A stretch of DNA of 40,135 nucleotides from Chitinophagaceae bacterium. Its GTDB lineage: Bacteria; Bacteroidota; Bacteroidia; Chitinophagales; Chitinophagaceae. The notes below the pieces were generated by a model. It was not told the origin of the DNA and ran no database searches. It worked only from the letters and a program-made list of their open reading frames with translations. Location: positions 1 to 40,135 of the forward strand of contig JAGKWS010000023.1 of NCBI GenBank assembly GCA_021151685.1. The letters are read 5' to 3'. The number at the start of each line of letters is the position of its first letter. Positions within the stretch are counted from its first letter, which is position 1. This document shows positions 26,392 to 34,080 of this stretch, piece after piece. The translations under genes and the position numbers were made by a program.

Positions 26392-26505
26392 ATGGGAAGA
26401 GGCGATAAGCGCACTAAGCGCGGTAAAATATCTAAAGGAACTTTCGGAAAGGTACGTTCTGCACGCACAGGCAGGCGCGCTGCTAAAGTTGCTGCAACAG
26501 CATAA
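26392..26505 (+). CDS. 30S ribosomal protein THX (bTHX)
   Basis: This 37-residue basic protein (MGRGDKRTKRGKISKGTFGK..., ending KVAATA) matches ribosomal THX, a small-subunit protein that sits in a pocket of 16S rRNA. The diagnostic start MG(K/R)GDK(K/R)TKRGKI is clear. The basic N-terminal 30 residues are typical; the Ala-rich last eight are variable in the family. It is a one-gene unit: a -7 box lies upstream and a terminator follows its stop within about 25 bp. It is easily missed because of its size. Confidence 0.93.
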   Translation: MGRGDKRTKRGKISKGTFGKVRSARTGRRAAKVAATA

Positions 26506-26527
26506 TCGTAGCCGAATAAACACATAG

Positions 26528-26560
26528 AAAGGCCGTACTTTTTACATCAGTACGGTCTTT
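26528..26560 (+). terminator. Intrinsic terminator after the THX gene
   Basis: A 12-bp stem (26528-26539 with 26549-26560, one G-U pair) is followed by a T-run, 22 bp after the stop codon. Confidence 0.85.
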
Positions 26561-26603
26561 TTCTGTTAATTACACATTCATTTATCTGCAATTCTCATCC
26601 CGC

Positions 26604-27587
26604 ATGGCCTTGTTTCACACCGCCAACCTGTCCGACAAACACTTTCTGGTAACAGGTGGTGCTGGTTTTATTGGTTCTCATATTGTAGAGTATCTGCTGG
26701 CCAACGGTGCCGGCAAGGTACGCGTGCTCGACAACCTGAGCACCGGTAGTATTGCCAATGTACACCTGTTTCAGCAGCACCCTGCATACGAGTTTGTGGA
26801 GGGCGACATACGCGATGTAGCTACCTGCCAGCGTGCCTGCGAGGGCATTACCCATGTTACCCATCAGGCGGCACTGGGTTCGGTACCACGGTCTGTTAAA
26901 GACCCGGTTACCAGCAACGAGGTAAATGTGAGTGGCTTTGTGAATATGATAACCGCTGCCAAAGACGCTGGTGTACAGGCATTTGTCTATGCATCTTCCT
27001 CATCGGTCTACGGCGACGAGCCCAACCTGCCCAAGGTAGAGCAACGCACCGGCAGGCTGCTGTCGCCCTATGCGGTTACCAAAATGACCAACGAGTTGTA
27101 TGCCCGTGTCTTTGCCGACCTTTACGGGCTGCGTGTGGCTGGCCTTCGTTACTTCAATGTATTTGGCCCCCGGCAAGACCCTAATGGGCCATATGCCGCC
27201 GTCATACCACTATTTGTAACCGGCATCCTCAATCGTTCGGTAGTATACATCAACGGTGATGGTAACCAAACCCGCGACTTCACCTATGTGGCCAATGCCG
27301 TACAGGCCAATGTGCGTGCCATGCTGGCAGAAAATGCCGATGCATTTGGCGAAGTATACAATGTGGCAGTAGGCAACCGCTTTACTGTTAATGAATTATA
27401 CCAATCTATTGCCGATATATTAGGTATACAGCATGCCGCTACCCACCGCGAGCCCCGCGCCGGCGACATACGCGATTCTCTGGCCGATACCACCAAAGCA
27501 CAGCAACTACTGGGCTACCAACCCACCACCCGCTTTCACGATGGTTTGCAACTCACCGTCAGCTACTTCCGCTCGCTGGTGCAGTAG
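26604..27587 (+). CDS. NAD-dependent UDP-sugar 4-epimerase (WbpP/TviC-like SDR)
   Basis: The 327-residue extended short-chain dehydrogenase is likely a UDP-N-acetylhexosamine 4-epimerase for surface polysaccharide synthesis. The NAD site is VTGGAGFIGSHIVEYLL (16-32), followed by DNLSTG. HQAALGSVPRSVKDP (86-100) carries the SVPRS signature of the WbpP/TviC group, which prefers N-acetylated sugars. The catalytic Ser is in YASSSSVYGDE and the YxxxK pair is YAVTK (about 150-154). RYFNVFGPRQDPNGPYAAVIP follows. It stands alone here between the THX and PPIase genes, not in a visible polysaccharide cluster. Exact substrate is inferred. Confidence 0.9.
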   Translation: MALFHTANLSDKHFLVTGGAGFIGSHIVEYLLANGAGKVRVLDNLSTGSIANVHLFQQHPAYEFVEGDIRDVATCQRACEGITHVTHQAALGSVPRSVKDPVTSNEVNVSGFVNMITAAKDAGVQAFVYASSSSVYGDEPNLPKVEQRTGRLLSPYAVTKMTNELYARVFADLYGLRVAGLRYFNVFGPRQDPNGPYAAVIPLFVTGILNRSVVYINGDGNQTRDFTYVANAVQANVRAMLAENADAFGEVYNVAVGNRFTVNELYQSIADILGIQHAATHREPRAGDIRDSLADTTKAQQLLGYQPTTRFHDGLQLTVSYFRSLVQ

Positions 27588-27678
27588 GGTATATGCTGCT
27601 TTCTGTTTACTACTCTTTACTTGGCTTGCAGGTAGGGTATAGGTGTCTTTTTTCGCTTTTTATTCAAACTTATTACCC

Positions 27679-27686
27679 TACCTTTG
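27679..27686 (+). promoter_or_regulatory. -7 box (TACCTTTG) for the PPIase gene
   Basis: TACCTTTG matches TAnnTTTG and ends 30 bp before the ATG at 27717, giving a leader of about 25 nt. It supports that start over an earlier in-frame one inside the promoter. Confidence 0.6.
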
Positions 27687-27716
27687 TTCCCAATTTATTC
27701 ACTTATACCAAATATA

Positions 27717-28145
27717 ATGCAACAGGTAAACAAAGGCGATAAAGTGAGCGTACACTATCATGGTCGCCTCACAGACGGTTCTACATTCGACAGTTCAGAG
27801 GGCCGCGAGCCATTGAGCTTCACCGCCGGTCAGGGTCAGGTGATCAAGGGTTTCGATGAGGCAGTACTTTCAATGCAGCCCGGCGATAAGAAAACAGTAC
27901 ATATACCTGTAGCAGAGGCTTATGGCCACCGCAACGACGATATGGTGATGGAATATCCCATTTCTGAGTTTCCCGACGATATGCTGCCCGTAGTAGGTAT
28001 GGAGTTGCAAATGAGTGACGAAGCTGGCAACATGTTCCCCGTACTGATAGCCGAAGTAGGTGAGGAAATGGTGTTGTTGGATGCCAACCATCCTTTGGCT
28101 GGTCAAGACCTTATTTTCGACATCGAACTGGTTGCGATAGGATAA
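27717..28145 (+). CDS. SlyD-like FKBP-type peptidyl-prolyl cis-trans isomerase
   Basis: The 142-residue SlyD-type FKBP is a folding helper that isomerises X-Pro bonds and has chaperone activity through an inserted-in-flap domain. The start at 27717 gives MQQVNKGDKVSVHYHGRLTD, then GSTFDSSEGREPLSFTAGQG, QVIKGFDEAVLSMQPGDKK and IPVAEAYGHRNDDMV, the standard FKBP fold. The insert domain spans about 70-120 and the last strand is QDLIFDIELVAIG. Unlike E. coli SlyD there is no His/Cys-rich nickel-binding tail. It is monocistronic, with its own -7 box and terminator. Confidence 0.93.
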   Translation: MQQVNKGDKVSVHYHGRLTDGSTFDSSEGREPLSFTAGQGQVIKGFDEAVLSMQPGDKKTVHIPVAEAYGHRNDDMVMEYPISEFPDDMLPVVGMELQMSDEAGNMFPVLIAEVGEEMVLLDANHPLAGQDLIFDIELVAIG

Positions 28146-28162
28146 TAATAGTATTTGATTGG

Positions 28163-28192
28163 GCCGCAGACCGATACACATCGTTCTGCGGC
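28163..28192 (+). terminator. Intrinsic terminator after the PPIase gene
   Basis: An 8-bp GC-rich stem (28163-28170 with 28185-28192) is followed by TTTTT at 28193-28197, 17 bp after the stop codon. Confidence 0.8.
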
Positions 28193-28264
28193 TTTTTACT
28201 TTATTATTACTCCTGTAGTAATTACAGTTTATTTTTTAATTTTACCACTTTACATATACATTCT

Positions 28265-28801
28265 ATGAAACTGAGGCACACACTTCTTGTAGCAGCTATG
28301 CTGATGGGCTCCACGGCTTTTGGTCAGGTAGAAGACCCCAATGCACCACCATCCGAGGTGCCCGAAACAACCGAAGTGCCTGCGCCTACCGATATGCCCC
28401 CATCTGAAGTGCCCCCCACAGCCACACCAGCCGGCAATGCACCTGTAGTAGCCAATGCCAGGCCGGGTAAGGCCGCACCACCCGTCGTAAAACACATTAC
28501 CCTGCCCGATACTATAAAGGGTAACGCCCGTTTCGAGGTGTCTTTTATGGAGTCTGATGCCAACTGCTCGCCCGGCATGAAAGGGCTGTTCATTACCAAC
28601 AAGTCTGAGACAAGACCCATAAAGGTGCGGGTAGATGTAGCCATGTTGTACAATGGCCGTATGAGCAAGAAGTCTATGCTCATAGACAATCTGGCCCCCA
28701 AAGAGGTACGGGCCGTTGGCTGCCAGGGGTGTATAGATAAGCCTACCGGCAAGGCTTGCAGCACCTATAAGATAATTGCCGCTGCTTACAAAGAGCAATA
28801 G
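28265..28801 (+). CDS. Secreted Pro-rich hypothetical protein with a Cys-containing C-terminal domain
   Basis: No family recognised. The 178-residue product has a signal peptide (MKLRHTLLVAAMLMGSTAFG, then QVEDPNAPP). A Pro/Thr/Glu-rich linker (about 21-70, PSEVPETTEVPAPTDMPPSE) follows. The C-terminal domain (~75-178) looks like a beta-sandwich with four cysteines (SDANCSPGMKG, VGCQGCIDK, ACSTYK) that could form two disulfides. The linker implies a domain held away from a surface or partner. Its stop is directly next to the stop of the convergent AI-2E-family gene, with no visible terminator between them. Confidence 0.75.
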   Translation: MKLRHTLLVAAMLMGSTAFGQVEDPNAPPSEVPETTEVPAPTDMPPSEVPPTATPAGNAPVVANARPGKAAPPVVKHITLPDTIKGNARFEVSFMESDANCSPGMKGLFITNKSETRPIKVRVDVAMLYNGRMSKKSMLIDNLAPKEVRAVGCQGCIDKPTGKACSTYKIIAAAYKEQ

Positions 28802-29851
28802 TTACTGTACCTTTCTTTCTTTAGCCGGGGCCGATTCTCCTATCAGGAAGCCAATAGGTTTCAGGCTCTCTACATTGTCGCACACAATCTTGAACATGGC
28901 CACCATGGGTATAGCCAGAAATATGCCCGGTATGCCCCATATCAGCTCGCCCAGTATCAGTGCTATAATGGTAGAAAGGGCATTGATGCGCACCTGTGCC
29001 CCTACAATCAGTGGCTCCAGAAACCACCCTTGTATAAACTGAATAAGACCGTAGGTAGCGGCAATGGCCAATAAGGCACCTGTACTATCGCCCTGGGCTG
29101 CGGCTACCAATAGGGTAATGCTGGTACCGGTAATGTTGCCAATGAAGGGTACAATCTCCAGCAATCCGCATAGAAAGGCGAAGAACAACGCATTGTCGAT
29201 GCCCGCCACCGAAAAGCCAATGCCGTACATTACCCATAGGCACACAATCATTTTGAACAGCCCCAGCAAGTATTGCAACGATACAGCGGCTACACTGTCT
29301 ATAACTTTGTTCATACCAGCGCGGCCATCTTCGGGTGCCAGCATCAGCAGGAAACGGCGCAGGTGACTACGGTAATACAGCAGAAACAGTACATAAACCA
29401 ATATGAGTACAAAATCGGTGAATATAGATGCCAGCGAAGATGCCAGTTTGCCTATGAGGCCCGTGGCAGCGGCCTGTTGGCTGCTGAGTATCTTGGCCTG
29501 GTCGGCGGTGGTGATACCAAAATGGTTGAACAGAAACTGCTGTACATGGCCCACCATTTTCAGCACCTGTTGCTTTATCATGGCCGCATCCTGCGTAAGG
29601 GCACGCACCTGCCACCCAAGCAGGGCAACTATAGCGGCTACCGCCAGCAGTAGCGAAAACATACAGAGAAAGGATGCAATACCACGGGGTATCCGGTGCC
29701 GCTCCAACCAGCGACATAGGGGCATAAACAGGGCGGCAAATACCCCGCCTATTACCAGCGGTATCAGAAAGCCCGACAGTATGTACATACCCGCACTTAT
29801 AAGAAATGCCAATAATAATGTGCGCAGTGCTGTATTTGCGGTAGTGCCCAT
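28802..29851 (-). CDS. AI-2E/PerM-family (YhhT-like) membrane transporter
   Basis: The 349-residue inner-membrane protein belongs to the AI-2 exporter superfamily (PerM/TqsA/YhhT). Two N-terminal helices (TLLLAFLISAGMYILSGFLI, then a second) precede a soluble or amphipathic segment (about 90-160), then a C-terminal group of helices. The family signature is in GLLEIVPFIGNITGTSITLL and LEPLIVGAQVRINALSTIIA. Members export diverse small solutes or ions (AI-2, Na+/H+ in some); substrate here is unknown. The tail APAKERKVQ is charged. It is monocistronic and convergent with a secreted hypothetical. Confidence 0.9.
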   Translation of the reverse strand: MGTTANTALRTLLLAFLISAGMYILSGFLIPLVIGGVFAALFMPLCRWLERHRIPRGIASFLCMFSLLLAVAAIVALLGWQVRALTQDAAMIKQQVLKMVGHVQQFLFNHFGITTADQAKILSSQQAAATGLIGKLASSLASIFTDFVLILVYVLFLLYYRSHLRRFLLMLAPEDGRAGMNKVIDSVAAVSLQYLLGLFKMIVCLWVMYGIGFSVAGIDNALFFAFLCGLLEIVPFIGNITGTSITLLVAAAQGDSTGALLAIAATYGLIQFIQGWFLEPLIVGAQVRINALSTIIALILGELIWGIPGIFLAIPMVAMFKIVCDNVESLKPIGFLIGESAPAKERKVQ

Positions 29852-29865
29852 ACTGTATGTTTCCT

Positions 29866-29873
29866 CAAAAGTA
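29866..29873 (-). promoter_or_regulatory. -7 box (TACTTTTG) for the AI-2E-family gene
   Basis: On the minus strand TACTTTTG matches TAnnTTTG and ends 14 bp before the ATG at 29851, so the leader would be under 10 nt. Confidence 0.45.
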
Positions 29874-29930
29874 GCGATTATTTCGGGCGGGGTGTGCTGT
29901 TGAGATATGCCTTGTTTTGCAGGTTGTTGG

Positions 29931-30848
29931 TTACTTTACGTACATATAAGTAGCATATATGGCGGGGTTCAGCAGGTTGCGCTTACCGGTGCCGCCTGCT
30001 ACTATGTAGTTCCATGGGCTGTCAGCATTTTTGCGTTGGTACATCAGCGAGCCTTTTTTGCGGTAGCTCTCTGTAAGGGCCAGTACCTGCCCATACACAC
30101 GGGGTTCGTACCGGTGTTTGCGTGAGGGTACGGGTTGTGTTGTATTGCCATAGCCCTGTACCCACTCTATAGATACAAACAGGCCGCGCCCCACGGCTAT
30201 ACGGTAGGTACTGAGGTCTACACATACCCATTCGTTGCCCTTGTGGGCCTGTGCGGTTACTACACTATCCAGCAAGTCGGTACCGGGCAGGTAGTTGGTG
30301 TCTATATCGTACACATGCACCCGGAAGCGTGTATCTGGAATGCCGTCATCGGCAATATAGAAACAGGCTTGTTGCAACAAGCCATGACGGGACGAATCGG
30401 CTGATAGGAAAATGGCTTTTTCGTTGCCAAAGTTTCCGTAGCACTCGCCAAAGGGTTTCAGGTCTTTATTGCCCATTATTGCATACTTCTTTGTTATATG
30501 GGTGATGCCTGCGCCAATAGTCGTTTCTTTTAGTTCGTTTATTTTGTATTTCAGCACTATACGCATGGTGTCGTTGTTTATGCGTGTAGTTTCGTTTTGA
30601 TACCCCATATGGTATAGGGTTATTGTTTGTACCGTATCGGCATTGTAGTAGAGGGTAAATACCCCGTTGATATTGGTGCGCACCGCATGCCCCGAAGGGA
30701 GGAGTGTTACTGTACATTGTGCTATTGGTTCTCCTTTGTCGTTACAGACGGTACCATACAACATTTTGAAAGAAGCGTGAGCATGGGGTGTTATCAGTAG
30801 GATGGAGAGTGTCAGCAGTCTGGCAATCACTTTGCTGTATTTTTTCAT
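29931..30848 (-). CDS. Secreted protein with an N-terminal carboxypeptidase-regulatory-like domain
   Basis: The 305-residue product has a signal peptide (MKKYSKVIARLLTLSILLITPHAHA). A CarboxypepD_reg/CNA-B-like beta-sandwich follows (about 27-110): LYGTVCNDKGEPIAQCTVTL, TNINGVFTLYYNADT, TLYHMGYQNETTRI. This module begins many Bacteroidetes outer membrane proteins, including TonB-linked receptors. The remaining ~190 residues form a second domain of unknown function with alternating hydrophobic strands (FYIADDGIPDTRFRVHVYDI, GRGLFVSIEWVQGYG). No barrel or TonB box is visible, so it is probably periplasmic or surface-attached. It is monocistronic as far as I can see. Confidence 0.72.
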   Translation of the reverse strand: MKKYSKVIARLLTLSILLITPHAHASFKMLYGTVCNDKGEPIAQCTVTLLPSGHAVRTNINGVFTLYYNADTVQTITLYHMGYQNETTRINNDTMRIVLKYKINELKETTIGAGITHITKKYAIMGNKDLKPFGECYGNFGNEKAIFLSADSSRHGLLQQACFYIADDGIPDTRFRVHVYDIDTNYLPGTDLLDSVVTAQAHKGNEWVCVDLSTYRIAVGRGLFVSIEWVQGYGNTTQPVPSRKHRYEPRVYGQVLALTESYRKKGSLMYQRKNADSPWNYIVAGGTGKRNLLNPAIYATYMYVK

Positions 30849-30954
30849 GAGATGTTTTGTATGGGCTTTTATTTTACATGCCTAAATGTTACGTGTAATT
30901 GTTGGCGGCTATCTGAGTAAATATTTGATTGTGTATGCATCTGAATGTTGGGCG

Positions 30955-31971
30955 TTAGAAATCGCCTTTTATTTTCCACTCCAATGCATTGATTTTAGTT
31001 ACAAACTTTTTTATCACAGTTAACATTTCATCAAATGGAGGAGCATCGCCATAAATCATTTCCTCCAGCATTGTTGTGTAGTCTTTTTTCCACGCACCGA
31101 GCAGTGGTACTGGCGGGATAGGATTGATGTATTGGGGCTGATGCAGATTGTAATCTACCCCGCCAACACGGCTAAACTTGTAACGATGATTGACTATTGT
31201 TTCGTACAGTGCCGGATTTTCAAATGCCTTATCGGCAAATTCCGTTCTTGATAGCTGATAAATGTCGTACAAGTGTCTGCTTAGTCGGTCAACTCTTATC
31301 TTATCTACAGGGCGTTGGAACTCCTCGTGCAACAGGAATATTTTCTCTAACAGGGTTCTTTCAGGATTTACACTTGGTATGTGTATAGATTTTTGGGTAA
31401 ATATGGCATTGGGGAAATGTTCGTCTACTAATGATGAGAACGACTTATAGGTATAAGGTTCTCTTAAAGACCTACAACCGATTTCAATCTGAACTCTGGG
31501 TTGAATATAGCCGGGTGTTGTGATAACGTTTGGATAATACACTTCAATAATACGGGGATCCTGGTCGGTTGTATCGGCTTCTGTCATTTGAAAAGTAACT
31601 TCTGTCAATCCTTTTTCCTGAAATTTTGCGATTAGTGCGGGATAGAATACTGTGGAAATGTATGTATTGGCAGCTTTTCTAAGGTTGGATACCTGACTTC
31701 TTGACAAATCTCCATCGAAACCCAAGAAAGTGCGGTCTACTGCCAGATCTATATCTTCTGAAAAACGCTCTATAAGCCGCCATGCCTTGCTTAATGATGT
31801 GCCACCCTTAAACACGAGATGGGAGCCTATTCCCATTTCGAAGATTATAGATAGGGTTTGTACCACCCACCAATCTTTTTCTACAGCATAGGGTGCCATA
31901 CCTGTTGCTTCGGCTATTTGATTATAAGCATTGGCTTTTGTTGTTGCGGGAATGGCATACCACCTGTTCAT
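30955..31971 (-). CDS. AbiEii/AbiGii-family nucleotidyltransferase toxin
   Basis: The 338-residue product is a nucleotidyltransferase of the AbiEii/AbiGii toxin family, which in type IV toxin-antitoxin (AbiE) systems stops growth, proposed to act by nucleotide transfer. The N-terminal part shows VFKGGTSLSKAW (GGTS at 56-59) and FSEDIDLAVD (Asp73 and Asp75), the polymerase-beta-like metal-binding core. A C-terminal helical region includes ERTLLEKIFLLHEE and KIRVDRLSRHLYDIYQLSR, the usual family motif with the conserved Asp-Ile-Tyr. The gene starts 3 bp after the antitoxin stop, so the two are cotranscribed. Codon use is slightly more AT-rich than the housekeeping neighbours. Confidence 0.9.
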   Translation of the reverse strand: MNRWYAIPATTKANAYNQIAEATGMAPYAVEKDWWVVQTLSIIFEMGIGSHLVFKGGTSLSKAWRLIERFSEDIDLAVDRTFLGFDGDLSRSQVSNLRKAANTYISTVFYPALIAKFQEKGLTEVTFQMTEADTTDQDPRIIEVYYPNVITTPGYIQPRVQIEIGCRSLREPYTYKSFSSLVDEHFPNAIFTQKSIHIPSVNPERTLLEKIFLLHEEFQRPVDKIRVDRLSRHLYDIYQLSRTEFADKAFENPALYETIVNHRYKFSRVGGVDYNLHQPQYINPIPPVPLLGAWKKDYTTMLEEMIYGDAPPFDEMLTVIKKFVTKINALEWKIKGDF

Positions 31972-31974
31972 TTT

Positions 31975-32577
31975 CTATTTTTTCAGTGCTTCTTTCATTA
32001 TTATTCTTATCCATTCAGGTGCCAGTCGAATATCGTGTTCCAATCTGTAAGCGTCTTCGGTTTTGAGGTGCTTTATTATTATTTCCTTTTCTTTTTCTGT
32101 AACATTTTCCTTACCTATTTCCTTCAGTGCCTGAATACACAAACTACTTATTTTTCCTATAGTTGCAAGGTTTTTTGGGGCTGTTTTTTTGAATAGAATA
32201 CTTCGTTTTCCCAAGTTGATTTTTCGGGCAGCACCGTCTGTAAGGTACACAGCATTCATTGGTACCTGGGTAGATAACCCTAAGGCATTTAAGGCTAACG
32301 TACCTGTAGGGATGATTCGGGCTTTATCTCTTTTGGCAATTGCTTTTGCAATATCTTCAGTAGTTGGCTTTATCTCGCCCAAAATAGGGTCTGTGTTTAG
32401 CCGGGCATATATACCTCGTGCTATTCGTGTTACTTCTTGCGCCTCTACCAAACGTTCCAAAGCTTTAGATATAGCTTTGGATGTACCTAAACGAACAAAA
32501 TCTTCTGTAAAAAAAAGCGAGCCCCTTCTCGCTTTTTTTATTTTTAGAAGTATCTTGTTTTCAATGCTTTCTGACAT
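31975..32577 (-). CDS. AbiEi-like antitoxin (DUF6088 family)
   Basis: The 200-residue partner of the AbiEii-type toxin has an N-terminal winged-helix-like region (about 8-60): NKILLKIKKARRGSLFFTED, FVRLGTSKAISKALERLVEA, VTRIARGIYAR. The C-terminal part has IIPTGTLALNALGLSTQVP, LTDGAARKINLGKRSILFKK and a helical end. Such antitoxins bind inverted repeats at their own promoter and neutralise the toxin without stable protein contact, hence type IV. The start at 32577 (MSESIENK) is chosen over a longer frame, since the upstream 8 codons lie in the promoter/operator region. The first gene of the operon is preceded by nested inverted repeats. Confidence 0.88.
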   Translation of the reverse strand: MSESIENKILLKIKKARRGSLFFTEDFVRLGTSKAISKALERLVEAQEVTRIARGIYARLNTDPILGEIKPTTEDIAKAIAKRDKARIIPTGTLALNALGLSTQVPMNAVYLTDGAARKINLGKRSILFKKTAPKNLATIGKISSLCIQALKEIGKENVTEKEKEIIIKHLKTEDAYRLEHDIRLAPEWIRIIMKEALKK

Positions 32578-32594
32578 AAAATGTCTGCTTTTCT

Positions 32595-32627
32595 GTCGCA
32601 AAAATAGTAAATATTTGCGACTATTTT
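32595..32627 (-). promoter_or_regulatory. Nested inverted repeats and -7 box: probable AbiEi operator
   Basis: GTCGCAAA (32595-32602) and TTTGCGAC (32614-32621) form a perfect 8-bp inverted repeat with an 11-bp spacer. A second pair, AAAATAGT (32601-32608) and ACTATTTT (32620-32627), interlocks with it. The minus-strand -7 box TATTTTTG (32599-32606) falls inside, 21 bp upstream of the ATG at 32577. Binding here would block RNA polymerase, as expected for AbiEi autoregulation. Confidence 0.7.
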
Positions 32628-32875
32628 GTGTTTGAGATAATGCAAAGAATTGATGTGGGATGGTAGACTTATGAATACGTGTGAGGCGGGTAGTTACATC
32701 GTTTATTTTGAGCAGCTAAAGGAAGCTAAGGTACTTGTTGATGAAAAATGCCGGAATATTTGTGACATCATGGGAATTGATAAAAAAGCCAAAAATCGAC
32801 TATTTATTTCTTCCGCCTTTCCTGTGCTTAGATGTAGTTTCTTGTTTTAAGTAATATTATCTATACTACCAACAC

Positions 32876-33048
32876 CCCCCATTTTTCACTGTTCACGGGT
32901 TATGCACAAGTATTTTTCGTTATCTATATATTGTTAATGGTTGCATAAGATGGTGCTGGTTTGCATTCCGAATTGGTGGCTCCCGTTATCCACAGGTGTG
33001 TATATCTAAAGGCCATTTAAGGGGGGCTTCGTGGCTACTTTTGCTATC
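32876..33048 (+). repeat. nrd promoter module, copy 1 (173-bp direct repeat)
   Basis: This copy differs from 33908-34080 at only three internal positions that I can see. It contains DnaA boxes TTATGCACA (32900-32908) and TTATCCACA (32986-32994), both perfect TTATNCACA. It also has the NrdR-like core CTATATATTG (32924-32933) and, near its end, the -7 box TACTTTTG (33036-33043). It lies upstream of a small ORF, not directly of nrdB. Confidence 0.93.
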
Positions 33049-33134
33049 GCTTAGTGAAAAAAAAGTATGCGACATAATTATTTATTATTAGCAAAAAAAA
33101 TAAAATTAACATGTGATTGTGTATTTATCGAATT
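33049..33134. other. AT-rich leader after repeat copy 1
   Basis: This stretch is dominated by A-runs and TTATTATTAG-type sequence. It is the presumed 5' leader of the small ORF starting at 33135, about 90 nt from the -7 box in repeat copy 1. Confidence 0.4.
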
Positions 33135-33416
33135 ATGTATTGTAAACGCAAGAGGAGACAACCTCTGAAAAAAACGCTGTTCGGGAATGACCGGGCAAAA
33201 GACAGGCCCCCCTTGGCGGGAGGCCCAAATTACAAAGCAGCGAGCATGCTTTTGAAGGACTTGGCTCAGCTTGCTTTAGCACTTTCCATTCTGATAGTAG
33301 CTGCCGGGAATTACCAGTTCCACAACGGCAACATATCAGATGATGTAGCACTCTTCCTTTTGCAAACGATTACTCAGTTAAGCAGAAGGCAGAAGGTTGA
33401 GAAAACGTGTCATTAG
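33135..33416 (+). CDS. Small ORF of unknown function between the nrd promoter repeats
   Basis: I do not recognise this 93-residue product, and it may not be real. From the ATG at 33135 it has a basic start (MYCKRKRRQPLKKTLFGNDR). A hydrophobic stretch follows (MLLKDLAQLALALSILIVAA, about 40-59), long enough for one membrane helix, then ISDDVALFLLQTITQLSRRQ and a charged end. Supporting signs: it lies ~90 nt after the -7 box in repeat copy 1, and a hairpin (33443-33479) follows its stop by 27 bp. Against it: no family, no clear ribosome site, and its sequence is not repeated near nrdB. If real it would share the nrdBA promoter module. Confidence 0.35.
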   Translation: MYCKRKRRQPLKKTLFGNDRAKDRPPLAGGPNYKAASMLLKDLAQLALALSILIVAAGNYQFHNGNISDDVALFLLQTITQLSRRQKVEKTCH

Positions 33417-33442
33417 AATGTTAGATGATACGTTCTCTGATT

Positions 33443-33479
33443 AATCGGGCATCTGCGAAATGACAGTGGGTGCCCGATT
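33443..33479 (+). terminator. Possible terminator after the small ORF
   Basis: A 9-bp perfect stem (33443-33451 with 33471-33479) has a 19-base loop and only a short T-rich tail (GTTAT). It lies 27 bp after the ORF stop. Confidence 0.45.
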
Positions 33480-33907
33480 GTTATCAGAATACAATCTAAA
33501 ATCATTGTCATAAAGATGCTCATCTTTATGAAGACAAAAGTACTCCAGTTTTTAATTCGTTTTCAAATCATTTTATTTGGTTTTTCACTTGGAGTTCACA
33601 TGTGAATTTAGTCTTAATAAATCTCTCAAGAAAGACGTTAAATAATCATTAATGGTTAGCTATTTGTATAAGCAGTAGCTCCGTTATAAGCAGATAGCCA
33701 TTGCAAAACTCAACTGTTGATTGATGTGATTTTATGTTTGACATTATTGTAGGTAACTGTCGTTGTCGTGCTGTTTGATAAACAAACGTCAGTGTGTCAA
33801 CAAAAATGCTGGTAGTAAAAGCCTGTTGAACAGCGTATATGGTAAGCCTGAGAATGCGTTACATATTTTGTAGCACTATTTACGCATTATCTGAAACATT
33901 GCAAATA
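33480..33907. other. AT-rich spacer with two palindromes between the nrd repeats
   Basis: I see no gene in these 428 bp. CATAAAGATG-CT-CATCTTTATG (33509-33530) is a perfect 10-bp inverted repeat with a 2-bp centre. TTCACATGTGAA (33595-33606) is a perfect 12-bp palindrome. Both could be protein-binding sites or parts of short transcripts. Confidence 0.5.
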
Positions 33908-34080
33908 CCCCCATTTTTCACTGTTCACGGGTTATGCACAGGTATTTTTCGTTATCTATATATTGTTAATGGTTGCATAAGATGGTGCTGGTTTGCATTC
34001 CGAATTGGCGGCTCCCGTTATCCACAGGTGTGTATATCTAAAGACCATTTAAGGGGGGCTTCGTGGCTACTTTTGCTATC
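33908..34080 (+). promoter_or_regulatory. nrdBA promoter module, copy 2, with DnaA boxes and NrdR-like core
   Basis: This is the second copy of the 173-bp repeat, offset exactly 1032 bp from copy 1. DnaA boxes TTATGCACA (33932-33940) and TTATCCACA (34018-34026), the NrdR-like core CTATATATTG (33956-33965) and the -7 box TACTTTTG (34068-34075) are all kept. The nrdB ATG at 34184 is 108 bp beyond the -7 box. NrdR normally binds two such boxes; only one is seen here. Confidence 0.75.

Noticed and set aside
32653..32850. A 65-codon plus-strand frame divergent from the AbiE operon
   Set aside because: It has no recognisable domain, promoter or terminator and a poor C-terminus. It may be a chance frame.
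32876..34080. A chromosomal origin (oriC)
   Set aside because: There are only two DnaA boxes per copy, each copy abuts a promoter -7 box, and the second copy is directly upstream of nrdB. No dnaA/dnaN or dense box cluster was seen. A promoter module explains it better, though an origin was not fully excluded.
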